From Nitrospina sp. LS_NOB (GTDB taxonomy: Bacteria > Nitrospinota > Nitrospinia > Nitrospinales > VA-1), in assembly GCA_001542995.1 (NCBI GenBank), contig LFLA01000021.1, positions 186,001 through 250,000 of the forward strand: a stretch of DNA of 64,000 nucleotides, in the 5' to 3' direction. The notes below the pieces were generated by a model, which searched no databases, was not told where the DNA came from, and saw nothing but the letters and a program-made list of their open reading frames with translations. Below are positions 15,595 through 23,074 of the stretch, piece after piece. How positions within the stretch are numbered: the first letter of the stretch is position 1; every line of letters starts with the position of its first letter. The translations under genes were made by a program, and so were the position numbers.

Positions 15595-17676
15595 TTAATA
15601 TCGAAACTCAAGCCCTGCTCCAGCACCAAAATCTGAGTGGTATTGGCCAGTAAGCGCAATATTTTTTGAAAGAACATATTTTCCGCCAAGTAACCACTCT
15701 TCCTTGGATTCGGTGTCATATTCAATATCACCAAATACTTCAAAGCGACTGGTTAACTGTAATCCTTGTGCTAGTTCTACGCGGAACTCCCCCTCGCTAT
15801 CAAACCGAAAAGTGCTATCAATATTAAATGGAAGGAGATATCGGATTCCAAAAATGCCACGCTCATAATCGTTTGTAAGGTTTATACCAGCAAAAATATT
15901 GAAAAATCGGTTGAAATAGCGGTCATAGGCCAGCTCTACGTCGTGATCTGTTTTTTCAACGTTTTGCCAACCGACCTGCCAGGTTGCACTCAGTATGTTT
16001 TTTGAATTGCTGAGAACTGCGACACCATCCGTCATGTGAGACTGGGCCGTTCCAATGATTGTAGGATTCCACGAGTCCTTATAGAGTTTATGGCGGATTT
16101 TCTTAAGGTCCACATCCAACTCTTTATCCACATAGCTGACCACACGAGCCATCCCAGATTTTGCATGGTAGAGGATATGGCAATGGAAGAACCAGTCATT
16201 GTATTCATCGGCCTCAAACTTGATGACTTGTGTAGCTAAAGGAGGAACGTCTACCGTGTGCTTGAGAGGCGAGTAATCGTCCTGTCCATTGATCAATCGA
16301 AAGAAATGCCCATGTAGGTGCATTGGGTGATGCATCATCGTCTTGTTAATGAGTACAAATCGCACATTCTCACCATGGCGAATTCGAATCATATTATCAG
16401 CTGAGATTATTTCCCCATTCATGGACCATATATAACGCTCCATATCTCCAGTGAGAGTGAGCACCACCTCTCGAGTGGGATTTTTCTTAGGCAGGGTGGA
16501 TTTTCCTACAGAGCGCAGCTTTTTGTATGGGGACAGAGGACGTTCATTGTCAGCCTTCATTGAATCTATTCCCATCTTTTTATCCATACCATTGCTCATA
16601 GGCATCTTCATCTTTGATGACATGCCCTTCATTTTCATCCCACTGTGACCCATGGACATCTTCATCTTATAAAGATTTGGTTTTGGTACACTGGGAGCCA
16701 ACATGCGTTTCCCACTTCCAATAAAAATAGATGAGTGGCCGGAACCATCCTGAGCTGTGGCTCGAAACTCATAGGAGCCATTCTCAGGTACCGTTACGAT
16801 AAGATCATAGGTTTCAGCAATGGCCATGAGAAAGCGATCTACATTTACCGGCTCAACATCTATTCCGTCCGCTGAAACGATTTGAACCGGGCCTCCTGCA
16901 AATTGAAGATAGAAATAAGTGGCTGTGGCAGAATTGATAAAACGCAGACGCACTTTTTCTCCAGGCTTGGCTGGTATAGTGGTTTCCTTTTTTCCGTTGG
17001 CCAAAAATGCGTCATAGGCAACGTCAGAAACATCCATAGGAGGCATGCGCATCAGACTACGCTTGAACACATCTATAAAAGCACCATCTTTTACCGCACC
17101 AACCAAACTTTGCAGAGAGCCTTTTTTTAAACTGTAATAGTCGCTTCCGCTCTTTAAAGTTCGTAGGATTTCATCCGGGTTTTCATTGGTCCAATCGGAT
17201 AAAACAATTACTTTATCCTGGTCTGAGGAAACCCGCTCTCCTTCCTTCGGGGTTATAACAATAGAACCGTATACACCACGCTGTTCTTGCAAACCGGTGT
17301 GAGAATGAAACCAATAGGTGCCTGCTTGTTTAATAGGGAACTCGAACTGTTTAGTTTCTCCCGGCTTAATCGGTGGATTGGTTACATAGGGGACCCCATC
17401 TTGGCGGTAAGGCAAAAGAATTCCATGCCAATGGACAGATGTAGGCACGTCCATACTGTTTTTCAATCGGATTCGAGCTATATCTCCTTCACGAAAGCGT
17501 AATGTAGGGCCAGGGATAGAATCATTTAAGGACATGGCTTTTATATCCTTACCAGTGATATTCAAGGTCTTATAGCTGATATTGAGGTCATATTCGACAA
17601 TACCAGCAAAACCGGAAGGTGCTAGTACCCAGCTAAGCATAAGCAAAATGAATGAAATATATGCTGATTTTTTCAT
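15595..17676 (-). CDS. multicopper oxidase (CopA-like) fused to a CopB-like outer-membrane barrel
   Basis: A 693-residue secreted protein (signal peptide 1-24). Residues about 26-520 form a CopA-type copper oxidase: HWHG (82-85), HSH (124-126), the Met-rich segment about 337-372 with many MxM pairs, HPMHLHGH (450-457) and HCHILYH (498-504) with Met509, so all T1, T2 and T3 copper ligands are present. From about 535 onward the sequence changes to alternating beta strands with DVELAYDRYF, AGINLT, GIRYLLPFNID and GGKYVL, ending in FRY. That is the CopB/PcoB barrel pattern with a terminal aromatic residue for BAM insertion. The oxidase is thereby predicted to be tethered to the outer membrane. 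It detoxifies Cu(I) or exports copper. Ribosome site GAGGAT precedes the ATG. Confidence 0.88.
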   Translation of the reverse strand: MKKSAYISFILLMLSWVLAPSGFAGIVEYDLNISYKTLNITGKDIKAMSLNDSIPGPTLRFREGDIARIRLKNSMDVPTSVHWHGILLPYRQDGVPYVTNPPIKPGETKQFEFPIKQAGTYWFHSHTGLQEQRGVYGSIVITPKEGERVSSDQDKVIVLSDWTNENPDEILRTLKSGSDYYSLKKGSLQSLVGAVKDGAFIDVFKRSLMRMPPMDVSDVAYDAFLANGKKETTIPAKPGEKVRLRFINSATATYFYLQFAGGPVQIVSADGIDVEPVNVDRFLMAIAETYDLIVTVPENGSYEFRATAQDGSGHSSIFIGSGKRMLAPSVPKPNLYKMKMSMGHSGMKMKGMSSKMKMPMSNGMDKKMGIDSMKADNERPLSPYKKLRSVGKSTLPKKNPTREVVLTLTGDMERYIWSMNGEIISADNMIRIRHGENVRFVLINKTMMHHPMHLHGHFFRLINGQDDYSPLKHTVDVPPLATQVIKFEADEYNDWFFHCHILYHAKSGMARVVSYVDKELDVDLKKIRHKLYKDSWNPTIIGTAQSHMTDGVAVLSNSKNILSATWQVGWQNVEKTDHDVELAYDRYFNRFFNIFAGINLTNDYERGIFGIRYLLPFNIDSTFRFDSEGEFRVELAQGLQLTSRFEVFGDIEYDTESKEEWLLGGKYVLSKNIALTGQYHSDFGAGAGLEFRY

Positions 17677-18271
17677 GACGCTATATCCTCTTTGCTCAAA
17701 AGCAAATAACTAATCTTTAATCTTTGGCAACTTATTGATCTCAAATATTGTTAAGTAACTCTGGATTTATTTTTTTCTTAAAACCCGCCTCAAAATTGAA
17801 AATTTTTCATCATAAACATTATATTGATGAGCTTCCGGATAGTTGGTGGAAAGAGGCTGGAATGGGAGGTTGAGAGTTTTCCATTTATATTTATTCCCAG
17901 ATCAAACGCAAAGGTGATTTGTTGAAAAAATCTAAAAATGATTTGGTTTGCCTAATCCTATTTCACAACAAGGATAGTATCAAACAAGGGAGGGAATTTA
18001 AGAAAAAATCAGAGGTGGGATAACTTTAAAGTTTTCAATAGCCGTACTACCACTGGATCTACCCTTACAGGGCACGAATGTTAAGGTTGGGAATATAACG
18101 CCAACTCAAGAGGTTACGGCCTCCATCCCCACAGTTTTCCTTGATTTAAAATGGCTTATGTCTTTTAACTGGGCCTTTTCTTTTTGAAATTGTATTCTAA
18201 TTGTACTGAAATAAACAAAAGCAACTTTAGGAGAAAATCACCTACCAAAAACAAGATAAAAAGGGAGCGCT
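17677..18271. other. intergenic region with one dispersed repeat
   Basis: About 600 bp between divergent genes. The portion 17680-18040 is AT-rich and likely holds the promoter of the copper oxidase and its regulation, but no CueR or CopY box is obvious. Bases 18048-18115 are a dispersed repeat (CACTGGATCTACCC, GGGCACGAATGTTAAGGTTG, ATATAACGCCAACTC) matching the block at 15293. No coding frame is convincing. Confidence 0.5.
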
Positions 18272-19231
18272 ATGAACAAATTAATAACTAAAGGATTGGT
18301 TTTGGTATTGGCGGTTTTATTCGCAGGACCTGCCTACGGCTCAAGCAATAAAGAATCTTCTGGAAACTACCCCACACTTCATAAAACGATTGAGGTGAAT
18401 GGATTAAAAATTTTCTATCGTGAAGCAGGCCCAAAAAATGCTCCGACCCCCTTGTTGCTGCATGGATACCCGACCTCATCTCACATGTTTCGCAACCTCA
18501 TAGAAAATTTATCCCACTGTTATCATTTACTGGCTCCTGATTATCCCGGATATGGTAGAAGCGAACAGCCGCCGATGGCCGACTTTGCTTATACCTTCGA
18601 TAATATGTCAAAGGTTGTGGAAGGCTTTTTAGAAGCTTTGAAGGTAAAGAAATTCAGTATTTACCTGATGGACTACGGCGCTCCCATTGGGTATCGAATT
18701 GCAGCCAAGTATCCGGAACGGGTGCAGTCCCTGATCGTGCAGAATGGCGGTGCCTATGAAGAAGGGCTCCGAGAATTTTGGGACCCCATCAAGAAATATT
18801 GGAATGAATACACGATTGAAAATGGCAAAGCCCTGGAGGGATTTCATTCTCCTGATGGATTGAAATGGCAATATACCCATGGGGTGCAGAATGTTGAAAA
18901 AATCAGTCCTGATAATTGGCATGTTGATTTACAACACCTGACCCGGCCTGAAAATAATGCTATTCAGTTAGCTATGTTCTATGATTATCGCACCAATGTT
19001 GCTCTTTATCCTGAATGGCAGGCCTATCTGCGGAAACATCAGCCACCTACATTGATTGTCTGGGGAAAAAATGATCATATCTTTCCGGCAGATGGAGCAC
19101 ATGCTTACAAGAAGAATTTAAAGAATATTGATTTTCATTTGCTCAATACAGGCCATTTTGCTTTAGAGGAGGAAGGAGATGCCATTACAAAACACATTCT
19201 CAAGTTTCTTGAAAAGAACAATATCAAGTAG
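18272..19231 (+). CDS. periplasmic alpha/beta hydrolase, dehalogenase-like
   Basis: A 319-residue protein with a signal peptide (1-23, cleavage near AYG). The alpha/beta-hydrolase order is clear: oxyanion LLLHGYPTSS (about 61-70), APDYPGYGRSEQP, a nucleophile elbow YLMDYGAPIGYR with Asp as nucleophile, the acid in VWGKNDHIF (Asp about 272) and His in NTGHFALEEE (about 298). An Asp nucleophile and this cap arrangement are those of haloalkane or epoxide-type hydrolases, but natural substrates of such marine proteins are mostly unknown. The secreted location is unusual for dehalogenases. The strong ribosome site AAGGGAG supports the ATG. A Rieske ferredoxin follows 101 bp later. Confidence 0.85.
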   Translation: MNKLITKGLVLVLAVLFAGPAYGSSNKESSGNYPTLHKTIEVNGLKIFYREAGPKNAPTPLLLHGYPTSSHMFRNLIENLSHCYHLLAPDYPGYGRSEQPPMADFAYTFDNMSKVVEGFLEALKVKKFSIYLMDYGAPIGYRIAAKYPERVQSLIVQNGGAYEEGLREFWDPIKKYWNEYTIENGKALEGFHSPDGLKWQYTHGVQNVEKISPDNWHVDLQHLTRPENNAIQLAMFYDYRTNVALYPEWQAYLRKHQPPTLIVWGKNDHIFPADGAHAYKKNLKNIDFHLLNTGHFALEEEGDAITKHILKFLEKNNIK

Positions 19232-19332
19232 AAAAAATTAAGGGTACTATAACTCTTTATCCCAGCTCCAGTGGTCGTGGGTTGCAGGCCCCATCCTTTA
19301 GTTTCATTTTAATTTTTCCAAAAGGGAAATTT

Positions 19333-19650
19333 ATGACCGAACATAATTTAGGGAAATGGCATCATGTTTTCGACGGCCATGGCAAAGCATTTACTATCAA
19401 CGATAAGAAGGTAGCGATGTTCATGATTGAAGGTAAACTTTTTGCTTTTGAGGATGAATGTCCGCACGTGGGAGCTTCTTTGGCCACTGGTAAATTGGAA
19501 GGGAAACTAGTGACCTGCCCAGCCCACTATTGGCAATTTGATATCACCAACGGCGAATGTGTTTCCCTGGATTTATGTGATGATGGAGCCTATGTCGAAA
19601 CTTATCCGGTAAAGATAGAAAACGACGAGATAATTTTAAGTTTACCCTAA
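19333..19650 (+). CDS. Rieske [2Fe-2S] ferredoxin (NirD/BphA3-like)
   Basis: A 105-residue soluble Rieske protein. Ligands Cys43-Pro-His45 and Cys62-x2-His65 are intact (CPHVGAS and CPAHYWQFD), the fold is complete, and length matches stand-alone ferredoxins of dioxygenases or NirD-type small subunits. I use ATG 19333 because AAAAGGGAAAT lies just before it; the longer frame from 19282 begins in repeat-like DNA. No partner oxygenase or nitrite reductase large subunit is adjacent, so its electron acceptor is unknown. It follows the alpha/beta hydrolase in the same direction. Confidence 0.88.
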   Translation: MTEHNLGKWHHVFDGHGKAFTINDKKVAMFMIEGKLFAFEDECPHVGASLATGKLEGKLVTCPAHYWQFDITNGECVSLDLCDDGAYVETYPVKIENDEIILSLP

Positions 19651-19770
19651 TAGGCAATTTTTGTGGCCCCTTGAAGATTTTCAAAAATCCACCGTGGATC
19701 GCATTGAAAGAGATTGGACGCGATATAACAAACTCCTACTCCACCAAATAAGAGTCCGCTTTTGGCCGCA

Positions 19771-19793
19771 TAGCGACCTTCTAAAGGTCGCTA
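19771..19793. terminator. inverted repeat between convergent genes
   Basis: TAGCGACCTT and AAGGTCGCTA form a perfect 10-bp stem with a CTA loop, between the Rieske gene and the 3' end of the recombinase gene. There is no T-run. It may be a bidirectional terminator or part of a recombination site. Confidence 0.5.
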
Positions 19794-19806
19794 GCCTTGC
19801 CTTTGA

Positions 19807-20433
19807 TCAAACTTCTGTTTGTTCCGCCATTTCTAAAGCATCGTCCACTTCGATACCAAGATAACGGACAGTGCTTTCTAATTTTGTATGCCCTAACAGT
19901 AACTGAACCGCTCGAAGATTTTTAGTTCTCCTGTAGATGAGAGTAGCTTTAGTTCTTCTCGATGAATGAGTGCCATACAGTGATGTATCTAGACCAATCA
20001 TTCCAACCCACCTGTGAACTATTCGAGCATACTGTCGCGTTGAAATATGTTTTGAGCAATTAGCACGACTAGGAAAAAGATAGTCTTCTGGACATAAACC
20101 CTTGTGGCTTATCCAGTTCTTTAATGCATCTCTGGTTTGTTCTGTGATTTCGAATTGAACCGGCTGTTTTGTTTTCTGCTGGAGAACCATTGCTCTCGGT
20201 GCAATACCATTTCCATGATAGACATCTCTTACCTTGAGTTTAACTAGATCACAACTGCGCAATCTACTGTCTATCGCAAGGTTAAATATTGCCAGCTCTC
20301 TGATTTCTTTCTTTAGCTGAAGTCTGATTCGTATAGCCCTTATCTCACGTAATTTCAGCGGAGGTTTTTGACCAATGAGCTTACCTTTATTCCAAGGGAT
20401 TGACGCTTTTACTATTTGAAGAAAATTAAACAT
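19807..20433 (-). CDS. short tyrosine recombinase
   Basis: A 208-residue catalytic-domain-only tyrosine recombinase. The active-site set can be placed: Arg59 (SRLRSCDLVKL), Lys87 (QQKTKQ), His156 and Arg159 (THSSRRT), His182 (LLGHTK) and Tyr191 (STVRYLG). The full-length core-binding domain is absent, as in FimB/FimE-type inverters and many small integrase-like orphans. A very strong ribosome site (AAGGAGGG) precedes the ATG. It lies in a repeat-rich region and might mobilise or invert local DNA, but no flanking att pair was identified by eye. Confidence 0.88.
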   Translation of the reverse strand: MFNFLQIVKASIPWNKGKLIGQKPPLKLREIRAIRIRLQLKKEIRELAIFNLAIDSRLRSCDLVKLKVRDVYHGNGIAPRAMVLQQKTKQPVQFEITEQTRDALKNWISHKGLCPEDYLFPSRANCSKHISTRQYARIVHRWVGMIGLDTSLYGTHSSRRTKATLIYRRTKNLRAVQLLLGHTKLESTVRYLGIEVDDALEMAEQTEV

Positions 20434-20609
20434 GATATAACCCTCCTTTTTTGGTGGGTTGTAAGTATAATTTGGCTGTCTTGCAGTCCCTTAATGTTAT
20501 AATCTTCGTCAAACTCAAAAACAATTTTTGGTCTCAAAGGGTAGATATTTTAATCCGTCAATTTTCTATGATTTTTAATGTCTCGGATTAAGTATTGATG
20601 GAAATATAA

Positions 20610-21416
20610 ATGGTTAGTTTAGATTATGGCAAAGTCCAAGAGTTTTGGGAAAAGGCAGACCCATCATCCTTGAGTCCATACATGATGAGTGGATTTGGTT
20701 TCCCCGTCAGTTCTGCCAAATATCGGTTTAAAGCCGAATTGAAAATTATGAAACGGCTTCTCGAAAAAGCCAATTGTAATGGAACCGTTTTAGACCTGGG
20801 AAGTGGGGTAGGATTATGGACATCATTCTTTGCGGAGAACTTTTCCCGTGTCATTGCCGTTGAATCAAGCCTGAGTTTGTATCAAGCCTTAGTGGCAAGG
20901 TGTTCATCTTATTCCAATATTCAAATATTTGATGTAGACGTTCGTTTGTTTGAACCTAAAACTCCCATAAGTCTAATTTTTTCAGGAGGACTTCTGATGT
21001 ATCTCAATGAAAATGACGTCAGAAACCTGCTCAATAGATTAAGGGGAAATTTAGAACCAGACGGAATTATCATTTGCAGGGAAACGACCGTTCGGAACGG
21101 TTCCACCATCCGCCAAGGAAACTATCAAGCAGTTTATCGTTCGGTTTCAGTATATAATAAAATATTCCAAGAAACGGGGTTCCAAGTCTTAAAAATAGAA
21201 AAAAATATTCCTTATATTCTTATGGAAATGGGTATTCAGTTTTTAGAGAATTGGAAGAAATTGATCCCGAATCCTGTTCAGATGATTTCTATTCTTGGAC
21301 CATGGATTTATTACAGCTTGCGGTTGTTGAATCCTTTACTTTTTGGAATTCAAAAAATAGTTAGAATAGAATATCCGAAATTAGAAAACCATTTTTTTGT
21401 GCTTAAACCCATTTAA
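20610..21416 (+). CDS. class I SAM-dependent methyltransferase
   Basis: A 268-residue Rossmann-fold methyltransferase. Motif I is VLDLGSGVGLWTSFFAE (about 62-78), followed by VIAVESS for motif II and a middle region with LIFSGGLLMYL, consistent with small-molecule or lipid methylation. The C-terminal part contains hydrophobic stretches (WIYYSLRLLNPLLFG) that could touch the membrane. It is followed 61 bp later by a CDP-alcohol phosphotransferase and probably acts in the same lipid or sugar-alcohol pathway. AT-rich composition relative to core genes suggests acquisition. Confidence 0.85.
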   Translation: MVSLDYGKVQEFWEKADPSSLSPYMMSGFGFPVSSAKYRFKAELKIMKRLLEKANCNGTVLDLGSGVGLWTSFFAENFSRVIAVESSLSLYQALVARCSSYSNIQIFDVDVRLFEPKTPISLIFSGGLLMYLNENDVRNLLNRLRGNLEPDGIIICRETTVRNGSTIRQGNYQAVYRSVSVYNKIFQETGFQVLKIEKNIPYILMEMGIQFLENWKKLIPNPVQMISILGPWIYYSLRLLNPLLFGIQKIVRIEYPKLENHFFVLKPI

Positions 21417-21477
21417 TTAAATTGATGGATTGAGAAGTTGTTTAAAACAATTTGCCGAAATCGTTTAGGAGTTATGT

Positions 21478-22176
21478 GTGTTTAAACTCGTGGGAGCTTA
21501 TATTTATAAAAATTGCGCTAATTTATTATCCCTTCTTGGGGTGGCTCCTCTATTCATTCTTTTCCAAGAAGGGGGTTTCCAATATATTATTCCCTTAATT
21601 ATCTACAATAATATTATGGATGATTTAGATGGATTCATCGCCAAAAAACTAAAAATTAGAACCCAGTATGGTAGCAATTTGGATAATATCTGTGATGCAG
21701 TTGCTCATTCCATTATCGTTATTTCGGTAGGAATACATTTTGGAGAATATCTGACGTTATTTAGTGTCGTTGCCGTCTCCGCGATTATTTTGAGGGTAAC
21801 GAATCGGTTCGAACTGGGTTCTAATTTTGAAGGTGGTACTCAAACAAACGAACTCATGCGGCATATCATGTTCATTCTTCTCATCAGTGAATTAGGAGAA
21901 TTTAACCCATCCACTATTTTGGCATCGGTATTTGTACTGAATTCCATTTCAATGCTAATAACCATCCCCTTTCCATTTATGTTGGTTCATTTTGCTAATA
22001 ATCCTACCTCCTTAACATTGTTTAACCTTTCCTTAATCCTCGCCTTTTTGGTGAAACCTCTTTCCTATATTTTTGGAGGGGCATTTTTCCTAACTTATAT
22101 TTATTCTTTTACCAAAGTGATGCTGGAACAGGTAATGAATCAAATTACCAAATTAACGGGTGATCAGAGGATATAG
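21478..22176 (+). CDS. CDP-alcohol phosphatidyltransferase family membrane protein
   Basis: A 232-residue integral membrane enzyme. The family signature is complete in spacing: Asp48-x2-Asp51-Gly52-x2-Ala55-x9-Gly65-x3-Asp69-x3-Asp73; the usual Arg after Ala55 is Lys56. Such enzymes transfer the phosphatidyl (or sugar-phosphate) group from a CDP-activated donor to an alcohol to make phospholipid head groups. About six hydrophobic helices follow. The start is GTG at 21478, preceded by TTTAGGAG. It is paired with an upstream methyltransferase. The acceptor alcohol cannot be told from sequence. Confidence 0.86.
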   Translation: MFKLVGAYIYKNCANLLSLLGVAPLFILFQEGGFQYIIPLIIYNNIMDDLDGFIAKKLKIRTQYGSNLDNICDAVAHSIIVISVGIHFGEYLTLFSVVAVSAIILRVTNRFELGSNFEGGTQTNELMRHIMFILLISELGEFNPSTILASVFVLNSISMLITIPFPFMLVHFANNPTSLTLFNLSLILAFLVKPLSYIFGGAFFLTYIYSFTKVMLEQVMNQITKLTGDQRI

Positions 22177-22316
22177 TTAGATTTCCAAAAATCAGGTCCA
22201 ACACTTTCCCCGCTGTATGGTAAATTGTATTCTATAGAGTCAAAAAGCTATTTCTAGCTCCCATGTCCGCTATTGGCCGATAGCAGACCTTTTTCGTACA
22301 CCTGTTTAGAAGCTGT

Positions 22317-22440
22317 ACCCTTACTGGATCTACCCCTCCGGGGCATGAATTTATGGAAGAAGATATCACAGGCTCACGAGAGCTTTGGTTGGGAATAGCA
22401 CGCCAACTCCAGTGGTCGCGGGTTCCATATAGAACCCTGG
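22317..22440. repeat. dispersed repeat with tRNA-like tail
   Basis: CTTACTGGATCTACCCC, GGGGCATGAATTTATGG, GATATCACAGGCTCACGAGAG, GGAATAGCACGCCAACTCC and finally AGTGGTCGCGGGTTCC. The last part resembles the T-arm of a tRNA. The first modules match 15293-15594. The surrounding bases from 22177 to 22501 hold nothing else. Confidence 0.65.
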
Positions 22441-22501
22441 GCGTATTATGGGTACAATTAATTAAAGCGGGTCAATATTCCCATTTTTTCTCGAGAAGAA
22501 T

Positions 22502-22639
22502 ATGCCTTGTAAAGTGACTTGGAAAGACAATGAGCTGTTGTGGAAATTATCTGGAGATATAAGTGCAGATGAGTTTCGTCAAATCAATAGCGATCATCAA
22601 GGCGACCCCATGCACGAAGTTAATGTTGAGAGCATTTAA
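22502..22639 (+). pseudogene. 5' fragment of a STAS/SpoIIAA-like gene cut by a repeat
   Basis: ATG 22502 opens MPCKVTWKDNELLWKLSGD (1-19) followed by DEFRQINSDHQGDP, the typical start of a small family of STAS-like single-domain proteins (xVxWExxGLYWKxSGxxxxDE, about 120-150 residues). After GDP the frame runs straight into the repeat module CATGCACGAAGTTAATGTTG (about 22609-22628) and stops at 22639 after 45 codons. The repeat therefore seems to have replaced the 3' two thirds of the gene. The family call rests on only about 40 residues. Confidence 0.5.
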
Positions 22640-22669
22640 AAAGTTTTCAGATACTCGTCGAATATGACA

Positions 22670-22861
22670 TTAAAGCGCCGAACGTGGAGTTATGATTGGC
22701 CCGCCTCCTAACCCCTTCCACATTAAAACGAACAGAGTAATCACCAAAACTATAAAAACAGCCAAAATAACCTTGGCTGATTTACTCATGGCTGGTTCCT
22801 CTTTAACTTCATTTTGAGGCGACTCAACTTTTTTGTCTTGTTGCATATCGTTGCAGTCCAT
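22670..22861 (-). CDS. small single-helix membrane protein
   Basis: From ATG 22861 (MDCNDMQQ) the product is 63 residues: an acidic and Gln/Lys-rich soluble N-terminus of about 24 residues, one transmembrane helix (AKVILAVFIVLVITLFVLMW), and a short Gly/Pro tail. A longer start at 22903 is possible, but the extra residues look noncoding. No family recognised. Ribosome site not evident. Confidence 0.4.
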   Translation of the reverse strand: MDCNDMQQDKKVESPQNEVKEEPAMSKSAKVILAVFIVLVITLFVLMWKGLGGGPIITPRSAL

Positions 22862-23074
22862 TTTTGAGAAGGCGATGGGAAACAAAATTGCTGGTGAGGA
22901 CAAAGCTATAATTTATATTTTTACTCTGCACCCAACGCCCACGATACAATGTAGCACTATTCATGGTAGTGTGTCTGCAGTGAATGGGGGTGACACAAAA
23001 AGTTAAAAAATTAATTAGGAACTAGTCATGGTCGTTTTAAATTTAGTATTAAATTTTACGGCAAGAGAATACAG

